DNA from: Thermoflexus hugenholtzii JAD2
Lineage (GTDB): Bacteria > Chloroflexota > Anaerolineae > Thermoflexales > Thermoflexaceae
NCBI RefSeq assembly: GCF_900187885.1
Contig: NZ_FYEK01000077.1
Span: forward strand, 1 to 64,000
DNA: 64,000 nucleotides
Direction: 5' to 3'
The notes beneath the pieces are model-generated. The model was not told the origin of the DNA, did not search any database, and saw nothing but the letters and a program-made list of their open reading frames with translations. The position numbers and the translations under genes were made by a program. This document shows positions 31,754 to 40,530 of this stretch, piece after piece. Every line of letters begins with the position of its first letter. Position 1 is the stretch's first letter.

Positions 31754-32356
31754 ATGAGCGAGCGGGGACGGAGAGGACGGCGGGCCCAGAGCATCGTGGA
31801 GCTGGCGATTCTACTCCCCCTCTTTCTGATCCTCATCGCTGGGCTCACCGAGATCGGGTTCGCCATTGCAGCCTATCTCTCCCTGCAGGACGCCGTGCGG
31901 GAAGCCGCCCGCTTCGGGGCCGATGGGGATCCCTGCCTCTACGCGGATCGCCAGGAGGACCCGCGGGATCCCAGCGCTGTGTGCGGCAGCGACCTGTTCC
32001 TGAACCCCATCTCCCAGCGATTTGACGAGGCCTTCCAGCCCTATGCGCTGAACTCCGGCCTGGGGGACGACCTGGTGATCTCCGCCTTCGGCGTCCGGCA
32101 GGACGGCACATTGGTCTGGCGGCTCCCCCGAGACGCCCCCAACGGCTGGTCACGATTCAACAATCAAAGCTCTCGAGTCACCAACGAGGCCATCACTGCG
32201 CAGGTTGGTCGTTCCCCGAGCAAAGGGATCCTGATCGTGGAGGCCTATTATCACTATCGTCAGCGTCTGGGCCTGTTCACATCGATATTCCCTGAAATCA
32301 TCCCGATGTATGCGTCGGCCTGGATGCCGCTGCCTTCGGTGGATCCGATGGAATGA
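31754..32356 (+). CDS. TadE-like minor pseudopilin, rightward set
   Basis: A 200-residue TadE protein: basic head (SERGRRGRRAQ), SIVELAILLPLFLILIAGLT with the Glu, then EIGFAIAAYLSLQDAVREAARFGADG. The C-terminal two-thirds is soluble and includes a conserved-looking Cys pair (DPCLYADRQ and AVCGSD). ATG 31754 has CGGAGGG upstream. It is followed after about 50 bases by the VWA-TadG gene. Confidence 0.85.
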   Translation: MSERGRRGRRAQSIVELAILLPLFLILIAGLTEIGFAIAAYLSLQDAVREAARFGADGDPCLYADRQEDPRDPSAVCGSDLFLNPISQRFDEAFQPYALNSGLGDDLVISAFGVRQDGTLVWRLPRDAPNGWSRFNNQSSRVTNEAITAQVGRSPSKGILIVEAYYHYRQRLGLFTSIFPEIIPMYASAWMPLPSVDPME

Positions 32357-32409
32357 GCCCGGCACAGGTCCCTCCAGCCCCTTCGGGGTCGCCAACGGAA
32401 GGAGGAAAG

Positions 32410-33927
32410 ATGCGCGGCCGCGGTCAGATTGTGGTCCTGTTCGCTTTCATGGTAGTGGGGCTGCTGGCCCTGGCCGGCCTGGCCATGGACGGCGCCCGGC
32501 TTTACGCCGCCCGGCACCGCTTGCAGCACGCCCTGGATGGAGCAACCCTGGCCGGCTCCAATCAGTTCCGCGTCGGCCGCACCCTGGCCGACATTCAGCA
32601 GGCCGCTCAGGATTTCCTGACCGCCCAGGGCTTCGACGTCGCCGCTATCCGGGTCTACACATGCGACGATCCGGGCCCCTACGCCGCGGAGCTCTGCACC
32701 ACCCCCAGGCGCAAGCTGGTGCGTGTCGAAGCGGAGGTGACCGTCCCGATGACCTTCCTGCGCGTGGTGGGCTGGGAGAGCGCGCGCCTCTCCGGCTCCG
32801 CCACAGGGGAGGCCGCCTCGGTGGACCTAGTGCTGATCATCGACAACTCAGAGTCTATGGCCTACGACACCCGCATGGTCCTCGCCTCCGCAAACCCCAT
32901 CGTGTGCATCCCCACCGATGCCCCCGATCCCAATCCGGCATGTCCTCGGCCCCAGCGGCCGCACTTCTGCAACCCGACGGACGCCTGTGAACCCTTCCGC
33001 TTTGTGCGGCAGGCAGCGCTGGAATTCGCCGCCCGGATGTATTACCCCTACGACCGCGTGGCGGTGATCTCCTTCGATCGCCAGCCTCGCCTGTGGGTGG
33101 ATCTGAACGGGGGGACCAGCCTGATGGCCGTTGAGAACGCGATCCGGAGCATCCAGGTTTATGACCCTTCCCAAAACGCACAGACTGCAAAATGCGCAGG
33201 GATGGATTGCACCTCCGAATCGGGGAACTGCGTCCCGGTGCCTGTCTTCGAGCCGGGGCCCGGCAACGATCCCCGCCCGTGTCCCAGCAGCAACGTCCAA
33301 GGAGCCCTCCGGCTGGCTTACAACGTCTTGGCCACCCAGGGACGTCCGGCGGAGACCGGTGCCCTCTGGGCCATCGTGATGCTGAGCGATGCCGCCGCCA
33401 ACGCCACAGATCCCGTTCCGAGCTCGCCAGATCCGGCAACCAAGAACTTCGGGCTCTGCCCGAAATATACACCGCCCCCGGGGTGGGGGGAGCCCACCTG
33501 GTATTGGGGGGATCCCACCTACCGTCCGTTCTGTCAGGATGGAGACTTCGAAGCGCGCCATCCCAGCACGAGCCCCCGTTACGATGCGGAGGACGCCGCG
33601 CTGGATATGGTGGACGTGCTGAGAGAGGCCAACGTAGTGGTCTTCTCGATCGGCTACGGCACCGGGATGCACAGCCTGAACGTCCGGCCCGGTGGGGGGC
33701 GAGATCGCGATGTCGGGGAGAAGTTCATGCGCTACCTCGCCGACAGCACGGATGGGGACAACCGGGCCGATTGCCTGCAGAGCGGGGACGACTGGTTCAG
33801 CTCCGGAGCGGTCTGGAAACCCCAGGGGCAGTCGTGCAGCAATTACTTCTACGCCCCGGACGCCAGCACCCTGCAACAGATCTTCCGGGAGATCGCCCGT
33901 CGGATCTTCACCCGCTTGAACCGATAG
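32410..33927 (+). CDS. TadG-like protein with von Willebrand factor A domain
   Basis: A 505-residue protein with the Tad N-terminal helix ([33 protein letters not shown], positions 5-37) and a VWA domain from about 135. The MIDAS metal site is visible as DNSES (Asp145-x-Ser-x-Ser), with a later Asp in MLSDAA. The VWA loops hold a Cys-rich insert ([30 protein letters not shown]) likely braced by disulfides. VWA-bearing TadG proteins can act as tip adhesins. ATG 32410 follows GGAGG. Confidence 0.85.
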   Translation: MRGRGQIVVLFAFMVVGLLALAGLAMDGARLYAARHRLQHALDGATLAGSNQFRVGRTLADIQQAAQDFLTAQGFDVAAIRVYTCDDPGPYAAELCTTPRRKLVRVEAEVTVPMTFLRVVGWESARLSGSATGEAASVDLVLIIDNSESMAYDTRMVLASANPIVCIPTDAPDPNPACPRPQRPHFCNPTDACEPFRFVRQAALEFAARMYYPYDRVAVISFDRQPRLWVDLNGGTSLMAVENAIRSIQVYDPSQNAQTAKCAGMDCTSESGNCVPVPVFEPGPGNDPRPCPSSNVQGALRLAYNVLATQGRPAETGALWAIVMLSDAAANATDPVPSSPDPATKNFGLCPKYTPPPGWGEPTWYWGDPTYRPFCQDGDFEARHPSTSPRYDAEDAALDMVDVLREANVVVFSIGYGTGMHSLNVRPGGGRDRDVGEKFMRYLADSTDGDNRADCLQSGDDWFSSGAVWKPQGQSCSNYFYAPDASTLQQIFREIARRIFTRLNR

Positions 33928-33958
33928 GTGGCTTCTCTTGTGCCGCAAAGGAGGGATC

Positions 33959-35095
33959 ATGCGCCGATTGGCTCAGGGGACGCTGGAGTTCGCCGTGGCC
34001 CTGCCTATCTTCCTGATGCTGGTCTTCATGGTCATCGAGCTGGCCCGGGTGTTCTACGCCTGGGCGACCATTGAGAACAACGCCCGGGCGGCGGCCCGGT
34101 ACCTTTCTACCGGGCAATACGATGAGGCCTTCTGTCTCAGCGGCTGCACGGATGAGGCCGACCGGGAGCAGGCCCGGCTGCAGGCCGGCCTGATGCGGGG
34201 ACGCGAGATCCTTTACGGTCTCTTGGTCACCTCCTTCGGGGAACAGGCCGGCGGGCCCGGCTCGGATGCGCCGGGCTTCTACGGCGTGACCATCTGCAGC
34301 AGCCGGGCAGGCTTCGAATTCGATCCGGCCACCCTGCGCTGCGAGCCCGGCAACGACGCGGGCGGCCCCGGAGACCGGGTGGTGGTGGTGGTGCGCTACA
34401 ACCATATGATCATCACCCCCTTCCTGCGGCCTATCGTCTCCCACATCCCGCTGATCGCCCGCCGCGAGGCCATCAACGAGCGCTTCCGGACCGTCCGTCT
34501 GCTGGGGCTGCCGCCGCAGATCCCAACGGTGGAGCCGCCTCCCACGCCGACGTTCACCCCGGGTCCCACCGATACGCCCACGCCCACGCCGCCGCCCACG
34601 GACACACCGACGCCTACCCCTACGGCGACGGCAACCCCGACGCCGACATCGACCTCCACGCCCACGGCCACTGCAACGCGCACGCCCACCCGCACGCCTA
34701 CGCGCACCCGCAGGCCAACGCGCACCCGCACGCCTACGCCCACGCCGTGCCCGCCGTCGATCTGCACGCCCACGCCGACCCGCACCCCCACGCGCACACC
34801 GACTATCACGCCGACTCGCACTCCCACGCGCACGCGGACGCCGACGCCCACCCGCACGCCCACACCGACGGTATGTCCGCCGTCGGTCTGCACGCCTACG
34901 CCCACCCGCACGCCCACGCGCACACCAACCCGCACATTCACGCCTACGCCCACACGGACGCCGACGATCACACCCACCCGCACGCCGACCCGCACGCCCA
35001 CCCGCACCCCGACGCCCACGCCGGTGTGGACGCCCACGCCCCCCCGGACACCCACGCCGACGCCGACCCGCACGCCAAGCGGGTGGGACGGGTGA
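33959..35095 (+). CDS. TadE-like protein with long Thr-Pro repeat tail
   Basis: A 378-residue protein. Residues 1-190 form a TadE module ([40 protein letters not shown]). Residues about 192-378 are almost entirely Thr-Pro-Arg repeats (TPTRTPT style), interrupted twice by cysteine pairs CPPSIC (264-269) and CPPSVC (306-311), 42 residues apart. The TP tail probably adopts an extended, maybe glycosylated, rod across the cell wall; the Cys pairs could cross-link. ATG 33959 has AAAGGAGGG upstream. The tail DNA is a low-complexity CACGCCCACC-type repeat. Confidence 0.82.
   Translation: MRRLAQGTLEFAVALPIFLMLVFMVIELARVFYAWATIENNARAAARYLSTGQYDEAFCLSGCTDEADREQARLQAGLMRGREILYGLLVTSFGEQAGGPGSDAPGFYGVTICSSRAGFEFDPATLRCEPGNDAGGPGDRVVVVVRYNHMIITPFLRPIVSHIPLIARREAINERFRTVRLLGLPPQIPTVEPPPTPTFTPGPTDTPTPTPPPTDTPTPTPTATATPTPTSTSTPTATATRTPTRTPTRTRRPTRTRTPTPTPCPPSICTPTPTRTPTRTPTITPTRTPTRTRTPTPTRTPTPTVCPPSVCTPTPTRTPTRTPTRTFTPTPTRTPTITPTRTPTRTPTRTPTPTPVWTPTPPRTPTPTPTRTPSGWDG
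34540..35090 (+). repeat. Thr-Pro coding low-complexity repeat with 126-base higher-order unit
   Basis: About 550 bases of short ACGCC/CACGC(C/A) repeats encoding Thr-Pro(-Arg). A larger unit of 42 codons, starting at each CPPS(I/V)C motif (34748 and 34874), is repeated, pointing to expansion by recombination or slippage. Confidence 0.8.
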
Positions 35096-35114
35096 AGGTC
35101 TCCCGACACCTTCT

Positions 35115-35160
35115 GGGCGGATGGAGAGGCAGATTTTGAATTCAACCCCTCCATCCGCCC
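35115..35160 (+). promoter_or_regulatory. long stem in leader of the FLPMILR protein gene
   Basis: GGGCGGATGGAG (35115-35126) and CTCCATCCGCCC (35149-35160) are perfect 12-bp arms around a 22-base AT-rich loop. The stem lies between the TP-tail gene stop and the next ATG (35177). It could be a terminator of the pilin set, an mRNA processing site or an attenuator. Confidence 0.5.
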
Positions 35161-35176
35161 GAGTGGTTAGAGAATA

Positions 35177-36349
35177 ATGACCGAACAGACGAAAAGCGGT
35201 CTGCGATTTGGACCGATCCTTCGCCTGCTCAGCCTCCTCCTGTCGGGCCTGGGGCTGTTGGGGATCTTCGTCTGGCATGGGATCGCACGGGCCCTGCCAC
35301 CTCCTCCGCCTCCCCCGTGGCCCACTCCACTCCCCGCGCCGGCCCTGCGCGCGGCCGAAGTCTTCCCCAACACTCGATGGCAGACCCTCACCATTGGTGT
35401 CACCAGCCTAGGGGATCCATACTTACCTGTCACCCGGGAGAACCGGATTGAGAACGCCACCGTGGATCGCCTCCGCATCGGCTTCGGGGGACTGACCTAC
35501 CCGGATTGGATCACCCGGGTGGAGGTCTGGGCCGATCCCTTCGATGGTGAGATCACCTGGACGGTGGAGCCCACCGGCGTGCTGTTCCTCAATGTGCAGC
35601 CCACCCACACCCTTTTCGCCTCCTGGATGACCACGGCCTATGCCCGGTATCAGCCGCCGGAATATGAGATCACCGTAGGGACCATTGGGGGCACAGGCTT
35701 CGAGTTCGCCACGGGGATGGCCGTGCGCGTGCCAACGGGGATTTACACCATCACCTACGCTCGGATCCTCTCCACCAGCCAGGAAGGGCTCAATCCCATC
35801 CCGTTCTACACGCCGGAGGGCATCCTCTGGCCGCTGGCCCGCTTCACCGCCACTCCCGAGAGCCGGGCGTGGGTGACCTACACCATCCGCCTGGGAGATC
35901 TGCGCGGCAATCCGGAGGAGATGCTCCCGGATCTGATTCTCCTCAGCCCTACGCTCCGGCTGGTCGGGGACATGGCCCAAGTGAACGCATGGGTCCGGAA
36001 CGCGGGCGCCGCGCCGGTCCCTCCTCGCGTCGGCGGCTTCCTGGTGGCGCTGCAGCAGCGCGCGTCCGGGAACCCTCCGGCCGGGCCGTGGGACGGCGAA
36101 GGCTTCGCGGCGTGGATGGAAGGGCCTTCGGGCATCTGGCTTCCCCCGTTGGCCCCCGGTCAGGAGATCCCCATCACCGGGACTGCGTCCTTCCAACCCG
36201 GTCGTTGCTTCTTCCTGAACCTCGATGTGGATCCCTATGGGGAGAGCCCCCTCACCGGGCGGGTCTGGGAGGCGCGGGAGGACAACAACGTGATCGCCGT
36301 CTGCCCAGCCATCATCTTTCTTCCCATGATCCTGCGGGGCCCGCCGTAG
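35177..36349 (+). CDS. secreted beta-rich protein ending in FLPMILR motif
   Basis: A 390-residue protein with an N-terminal membrane segment (LRLLSLLLSGLGLLGIFVWHGIARA), a Pro-rich hinge (PPPPPPPWPTPLPAPA), a beta-rich middle of unknown family, and a CARDB-like C-terminal module (WEAREDNNVIAVCP). The chain ends IIFLPMILRGPP, nearly the same terminus as the Kelch/DUF11 protein. It follows the Tad minor-pilin set on the same strand, so it may be part of the same surface structure. No enzymatic motif seen. Confidence 0.7.
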   Translation: MTEQTKSGLRFGPILRLLSLLLSGLGLLGIFVWHGIARALPPPPPPPWPTPLPAPALRAAEVFPNTRWQTLTIGVTSLGDPYLPVTRENRIENATVDRLRIGFGGLTYPDWITRVEVWADPFDGEITWTVEPTGVLFLNVQPTHTLFASWMTTAYARYQPPEYEITVGTIGGTGFEFATGMAVRVPTGIYTITYARILSTSQEGLNPIPFYTPEGILWPLARFTATPESRAWVTYTIRLGDLRGNPEEMLPDLILLSPTLRLVGDMAQVNAWVRNAGAAPVPPRVGGFLVALQQRASGNPPAGPWDGEGFAAWMEGPSGIWLPPLAPGQEIPITGTASFQPGRCFFLNLDVDPYGESPLTGRVWEAREDNNVIAVCPAIIFLPMILRGPP

Positions 36350-36357
36350 ATCAGGGT

Positions 36358-36625
36358 GTAAAGAAAGCGTGGCCTCGCGGGGCTAAAGCCTTCCTAATAG
36401 GAGCGACTTCCGCCACGACCCCCTGCAGGGGCGAGAAGAAAGGGTTTGGGACTGAAGGCCCTCCCTTCAGAAATGACCGCCGTTGCCATGCGGGACACCC
36501 GCCCAGGGCGGAAGCTCCTCCTACACGATGTTTTCGGTAGGAGTGGCTTTAGCCGCGACCCTTGCAGGATCGAAAACGACAGTTCAGGGCTTCAGTCCAC
36601 CCCTCGACACCGAATGGCATGCCGC
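36358..36625. repeat. cluster of degenerate GTAG/BIME elements
   Basis: Contains GGGGCTAAAGCCTTCC (36379-36394), a CCCTCCCTTCAGAAATGACCGCC stretch that echoes the 4059/5230 repeats, CTCCTAC (36518-36524) and the head GTAGGAGTGGCTTTAGCCGCGACC from 36537. The gene-free stretch 36350-36713 is filled by these decayed copies; no other gene is seen in it. Confidence 0.7.
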
Positions 36626-36713
36626 CCGGCAGGCGGTCGCTCCCTCCAGTAAAATACGCAGGCTGGGGCGAGGCCCAAAGGCCTCCCCACCCCTCTCGGA
36701 GTCGCACATCGCG

Positions 36714-38237
36714 ATGCCGAACGGATGGGGACGCTGGATCATCGGACTGGGAGCGATGGCGCTGGCCGCCTGCACCGCCCGGCCAGCCCCGGTGACCGTG
36801 GTGGCCGATGGCCAGCGCCGGACGGTTTACGTCCGCGGCCCCACGGTCCGGGAGGCCCTGGCCCAGGCTGGCATCACCCTTCGGGACCTGGACCGCGTCA
36901 CCCCACCGGAGAACGTCCCCATCCAGCCTGGGATGGTGATCACCGTCACCCGCATCACCCAGACCCTGGAGGTCGAGGAGATCCCCCTGCCCTTCCCCCA
37001 GCAGATCCTGAAGGACGCCCGGCTGGCCCCCGGAGAGACCCGCCTGATCCGCCGGGGGGAGCCCGGGATGGAACGGGTCACCGTCCGCCTCACATGGGCG
37101 GACGGCCAGCTGGTGGAGCGCCGGGAGGTGCATCGGGAGCGCCTCCGGGAGCCAGTGCCCGAGATCCTCGCCGTGGGCCTGGGTGGCGAGGTAGCCTCCC
37201 TCCCCATCTCCGGCACCCTGGTCTTCCTGGCCCGCCGGGACGCATGGCGGATGGCCGGGGAGACCTCCCGGATCCTTCCGCTCACCCGCTTCGGCGATTT
37301 GGACGGTCGGGTCTTCGCCCTCTCTCCGGACGCATCCATCCTGCTGTTCTCCCGGGCACCCCTCACGGCCTCCTCCCGCCTGCTGAACACCCTGTGGGGA
37401 CTGGATCTCCGGGCGGACCCGCCCCGTTCCCAGCCTGCCGGCCCGGAGAACATCCTCTGGCTGGACTGGTCCCCCCGGGGGGACCGCATGGCCTTCACCA
37501 CCGGGGAGCCCAGCCCCGGGCCGCCGGGATGGCGGGCGAACAACGACCTGTGGATCGGCCGCTGGGCCGGTGGACGCATCACGGCGCGTCAGGTCCTCAC
37601 CTCCACAGCGGGAGGTCCCTACGGCTGGTGGGGGATGCGCTGGGCCTGGTCCCCGGACGGCCGGCGCCTGGCCTTCGGGCGGACGGACGGGATCGGCATC
37701 CTGGATGTGGAGAGCCTCCGGATCACCCTCCGGATCACCTTCCCGGTTTACGAGACGGGGGGCGCCTGGGCGTGGACGCCCGCCCTCTCCTGGTCACCCG
37801 ACGGGCGCTACCTGGCCGCCCTGGTCCACGGCCCGCCTCGAGGGGAGGAGCCGCCGGAACAATCGACGCGCTTCGATCTGTGGATCGTGGCCGTCGAGGG
37901 TGGCTGGGCACGCCCGCTTCTGGAGGACGTCGGGATGTGGGCGGCCATCTTGTGGACCCCGCGGGGGATCTTCTTCGGACAGGCCCGGCAGCCTGAGATG
38001 GGGGACGCCTCGCGCTACGACCTCTACGGGATGGACCACGACGGGAGCAACCGGCGACGGCTGTTCCCACCGGAGGGGGAGATCGGGTTCGGCGGCCCGC
38101 CGGATATGCTCTGGGCCCCCGACGGCCAGAGCCTCCTGGTCCGCTATCAGGGGGACCTCTACCGGATCAATCTCCTCTCCGGCCGGATCGACCGCCTCAC
38201 CGCGCAGGGGGACATTGCCGCCATGGCCTGGCGTTAG
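36714..38237 (+). CDS. lipoprotein with DUF348, G5 and beta-propeller domains
   Basis: A 507-residue lipoprotein: signal peptide with lipobox LAAC (Cys20), a DUF348-type ubiquitin-like domain (RTVYVRGPTVREALAQAGIT, about 33-60) and a G5 domain (about 80-145). Next comes a six-bladed WD40/TolB-like propeller (about 150-507) with repeats such as LSWSPDGRYLA, WAWSPDGRRLAFGR and DMLWAPDGQSLLVRY. DUF348-G5 pairs are common in resuscitation-promoting and cell-wall-binding proteins; the propeller replaces the usual lytic domain. The Shine-Dalgarno is weak (GGAG 13 bases upstream), so the start is less sure. Confidence 0.78.
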   Translation: MPNGWGRWIIGLGAMALAACTARPAPVTVVADGQRRTVYVRGPTVREALAQAGITLRDLDRVTPPENVPIQPGMVITVTRITQTLEVEEIPLPFPQQILKDARLAPGETRLIRRGEPGMERVTVRLTWADGQLVERREVHRERLREPVPEILAVGLGGEVASLPISGTLVFLARRDAWRMAGETSRILPLTRFGDLDGRVFALSPDASILLFSRAPLTASSRLLNTLWGLDLRADPPRSQPAGPENILWLDWSPRGDRMAFTTGEPSPGPPGWRANNDLWIGRWAGGRITARQVLTSTAGGPYGWWGMRWAWSPDGRRLAFGRTDGIGILDVESLRITLRITFPVYETGGAWAWTPALSWSPDGRYLAALVHGPPRGEEPPEQSTRFDLWIVAVEGGWARPLLEDVGMWAAILWTPRGIFFGQARQPEMGDASRYDLYGMDHDGSNRRRLFPPEGEIGFGGPPDMLWAPDGQSLLVRYQGDLYRINLLSGRIDRLTAQGDIAAMAWR

Positions 38238-38368
38238 AGCCGGAGCCCTTCAGAGAAAGTGGCGGCAAACCCTAAACTCTTAAAATTACAGAGCAGTCTC
38301 GACAGACTACTTTTGCTTAAATAGGGTTGCGGCTTATAGGAGGACAACAAAATATTTTAGAGAGCGTC

Positions 38369-38592
38369 ATGCTCCGTTATGATCTATGTCCGGCTTGCGG
38401 ATCGGCCGAGTGTCGAGTTCGGAAGAAGTGGCCCACGGGATCGTGCTGGATTTCGATGCGTATGATCGGGTGGTCGGCATTGAGATCGAAGGCGCGCGCG
38501 TTCGTCGATCTATCCCCCGCCTCGAGGTCAAGGGGTTTCCGCTCGCTCAACGAATTCTGATGGAGCAGGCTCCCGCGTCCGCAGGGCCATGA
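38369..38592 (+). pseudogene. frameshifted DUF2283-family gene
   Basis: ATG 38369 opens MLRYD, the usual DUF2283 start, but the frame then goes wrong. Shifting by one base near 38384 restores a good family sequence (LRIGRVSSSEEVAHGIVLDF, then VVGIEIEGARVRRSIPRL) running to a stop at 38592. One missing base would explain it, either a true mutation or a sequencing error. AGGAGG lies at 38339. The upstream 100 bases are AT-rich, with AACCCTA...TAGGGTT and AGTCT-CGAC-AGACT inverted repeats, and composition differs from neighbours. Its end overlaps plsC on the other strand by about 65 bases. Confidence 0.6.
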
Positions 38593-39370
38593 AGTTCTCC
38601 GGAGCCGTTAGCGGCCGAAGGTAGCGGGGGGTCGCAGCGGGGAAGTTGGCGTAAACCCCGCGCCGTTCCGGGGGCAACAGCGCGGCGATCTGGACCATCA
38701 GCTCGTCCGTGGCCTCCCGCAGGGCCTCCCGGCTCCGCTCCTCCGGGATCTCCACCCGGAAGGGGGAGCCGAAGACCACGCGCACCGGCGTGCGCCGGAG
38801 CCGGCGGATGTTGAACTTGAAGCGATCGGTCCCATCCACCCCCACGGGCACGATGGGGGCGCCGGTGCGCCAGGCCAGGTAGACCGCCCCCTCCTTCCCC
38901 CGGATCAGAGCCCCGGTGGGGCTCCGGGTGCCCTCGGGGGCGATGAGCAACACCCCACCCATCCGGAGCACCTCCAGGGCCGTCTGAACGGCCCGGCGAT
39001 CGATCTCCCCACGCCGGACCGGGAAGGCGTCAAAGGCGCTGACCAGAGGGCCCAGCACCACATCGCGGAAGACCTCGGCCTTGGCCATGGGGAGGACCTT
39101 GCGGCGGAGCACGCTGACCACCAGCACGGGATCCAGGAAGCTGATATGGTTGATGGCCAGGATGACCGGCCCGCTGGCCGGGATGTTCTCCAGCCCGACC
39201 ACCTCCAGGCGCAACACCAGGCGATAGGCGAGGTGCAGCAGGAAGGTCAGGAAACGGCGCACCCACGAGTGCCGGTGCACCCGCGTGGCCGTCAGCCAGC
39301 GGGAGGAACGCTGGAACACCTGCCCGGTCTCTTCCATGCCCGGACGCCCTCCTTCCGGGGAGCTCCTCAT
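38528..39370 (-). CDS. plsC: 1-acyl-sn-glycerol-3-phosphate acyltransferase (PlsC-like)
   Basis: A 280-residue acyltransferase of phospholipid synthesis. Motifs are in order: NHISFLD (His75-x4-Asp80, catalytic), FPVRRGEID (motif II, about 116-124), APEGTRS (motif III, 145-150) and IVPVGVDG (motif IV). A membrane-facing helix ([14 protein letters not shown]) precedes motif I. ATG 39370 overlaps the prfA stop (ATGA), so translation is coupled. It may act on lysophosphatidate or other acyl acceptors. Confidence 0.88.
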   Translation of the reverse strand: MRSSPEGGRPGMEETGQVFQRSSRWLTATRVHRHSWVRRFLTFLLHLAYRLVLRLEVVGLENIPASGPVILAINHISFLDPVLVVSVLRRKVLPMAKAEVFRDVVLGPLVSAFDAFPVRRGEIDRRAVQTALEVLRMGGVLLIAPEGTRSPTGALIRGKEGAVYLAWRTGAPIVPVGVDGTDRFKFNIRRLRRTPVRVVFGSPFRVEIPEERSREALREATDELMVQIAALLPPERRGVYANFPAATPRYLRPLTAPENFMALRTREPAPSEFVERAETP

Positions 39371-40455
39371 CCGGCCGTTTGCAGCTCAGCCAGGCGGCGG
39401 GTCTGATCGTCCAGGATCAGCGCCTCGATCAGCGGATCCAGATCCCCGTCCAGGACCTCTTGCAGGCGATACAGGGTGAGATGGATGCGATGATCGGTGA
39501 CCCGGTTCTGGGGGAAATTATACGTGCGGATCTTCTCCGCCCGCTCGGCGGTCCCCACCTGGCTGCGTCGGGCCTCGCGGACCTCCGCCTCTCGCTTCCG
39601 ACGCTCCAGCTCATACAGCCGCGCCCGTAGGATGGCCAGGGCCCGTTGCTTGTTCTGGAACTGGGACCGCTCGTCCTGACAGGAGACTACAATGCCGGTC
39701 GGGACATGGGTGATCCGCACGGCGGTCTCGTTCTTTTGCATATGCTGTCCTCCCGCCGTCCCCGCTCGGAAGGTCTCGATGATGAGGTCCTTGGGATCGA
39801 TCTGGACCTCCACCTCGTCCATTTCGGGGAGCACCGCGACGGTGGCGGTGCTGGTATGGATGCGTCCGGAGGCCTCCGTGATGGGGATCCGCTGGACCCG
39901 GTGGACGCCGCTCTCGTATTTCAGGCGGGAGTAGGCGCCGCGGCCGCGGATCATGAAGATCACTTCCTTGAAGCCGCCCAGGCCGGTCTCGTTGGCGCTG
40001 AGGAGCTCCACCGCCCAGCCTTTCCGCTCGGCGTAGCGGGTATACATCCGGAAGAGATCGGCCGCGAACAGGGCCGCCTCCTCCCCACCCGCTCCCGCCC
40101 GGATCTCCACGATCACGTTCTTCTCGTCGTTCGGATCGCGGGGGAGCAGCTGCCGCAGGAGCTCCTGCTCCAGGCGCTCCTGCTCCTCGGTGAGCCGCTC
40201 CAGCTCCTCCCGGGCCAGGGCGGCCAGCTCCTCCTCCTCGGCGGTCTCCAACAGCTGTTGGGCCTCCTCCCGCTGACGGCTCACCGTTCGATAGCGCCGG
40301 AAAGTCTCCACGATGGGCTCCAGCTCCTCTCGCTCCTGGCTGAGGGAGCGAAGCCGGGCGAGGTCGGCCGCCACCACCGAATCCGCCAGCAGGGCCGTCA
40401 GCTCCTCATATCGCCGCTCCACCGCCTCCAATTTCTCCAGCCATCGGCGCTCCAT
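39367..40455 (-). CDS. prfA: peptide chain release factor 1
   Basis: 362 residues, normal RF1 size. Codon-recognition motif PIT (191-193) sits in [18 protein letters not shown], in place of the more common PxT variants. The GGQ catalytic tripeptide is at 235-237 ([14 protein letters not shown]), and the tail [20 protein letters not shown] is typical. It terminates at UAA/UAG. ATG 40455 has GAGGGG upstream. prmC, which methylates the GGQ Gln, is not adjacent; plsC follows with a 4-base overlap. Confidence 0.95.
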   Translation of the reverse strand: MERRWLEKLEAVERRYEELTALLADSVVAADLARLRSLSQEREELEPIVETFRRYRTVSRQREEAQQLLETAEEEELAALAREELERLTEEQERLEQELLRQLLPRDPNDEKNVIVEIRAGAGGEEAALFAADLFRMYTRYAERKGWAVELLSANETGLGGFKEVIFMIRGRGAYSRLKYESGVHRVQRIPITEASGRIHTSTATVAVLPEMDEVEVQIDPKDLIIETFRAGTAGGQHMQKNETAVRITHVPTGIVVSCQDERSQFQNKQRALAILRARLYELERRKREAEVREARRSQVGTAERAEKIRTYNFPQNRVTDHRIHLTLYRLQEVLDGDLDPLIEALILDDQTRRLAELQTAG

Positions 40456-40530
40456 ACACCCCTCTTCATCCGGATGTTCGATCGGCCAGCCGGTAGAGGC
40501 GCAACGCCGCTGCGCCTGATCCGAACCGGC

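Noticed and set aside
34396-35154. Long minus-strand open frame of Val-Gly repeats opposite the TP tail
   Set aside because: It is the antisense of a low-complexity Thr-Pro repeat, has no start signals, and its composition mirrors the repeat.
35140-35176. CCGAGTGGTTAGAG resembling a tRNA D-arm
   Set aside because: No anticodon arm, T arm or acceptor pairing follows.
38267-38327. AACCCTA...TAGGGTT and GCTTAAATAGGGTTG resembling a CRISPR repeat
   Set aside because: Only a single copy in inverted form with no spacer array.
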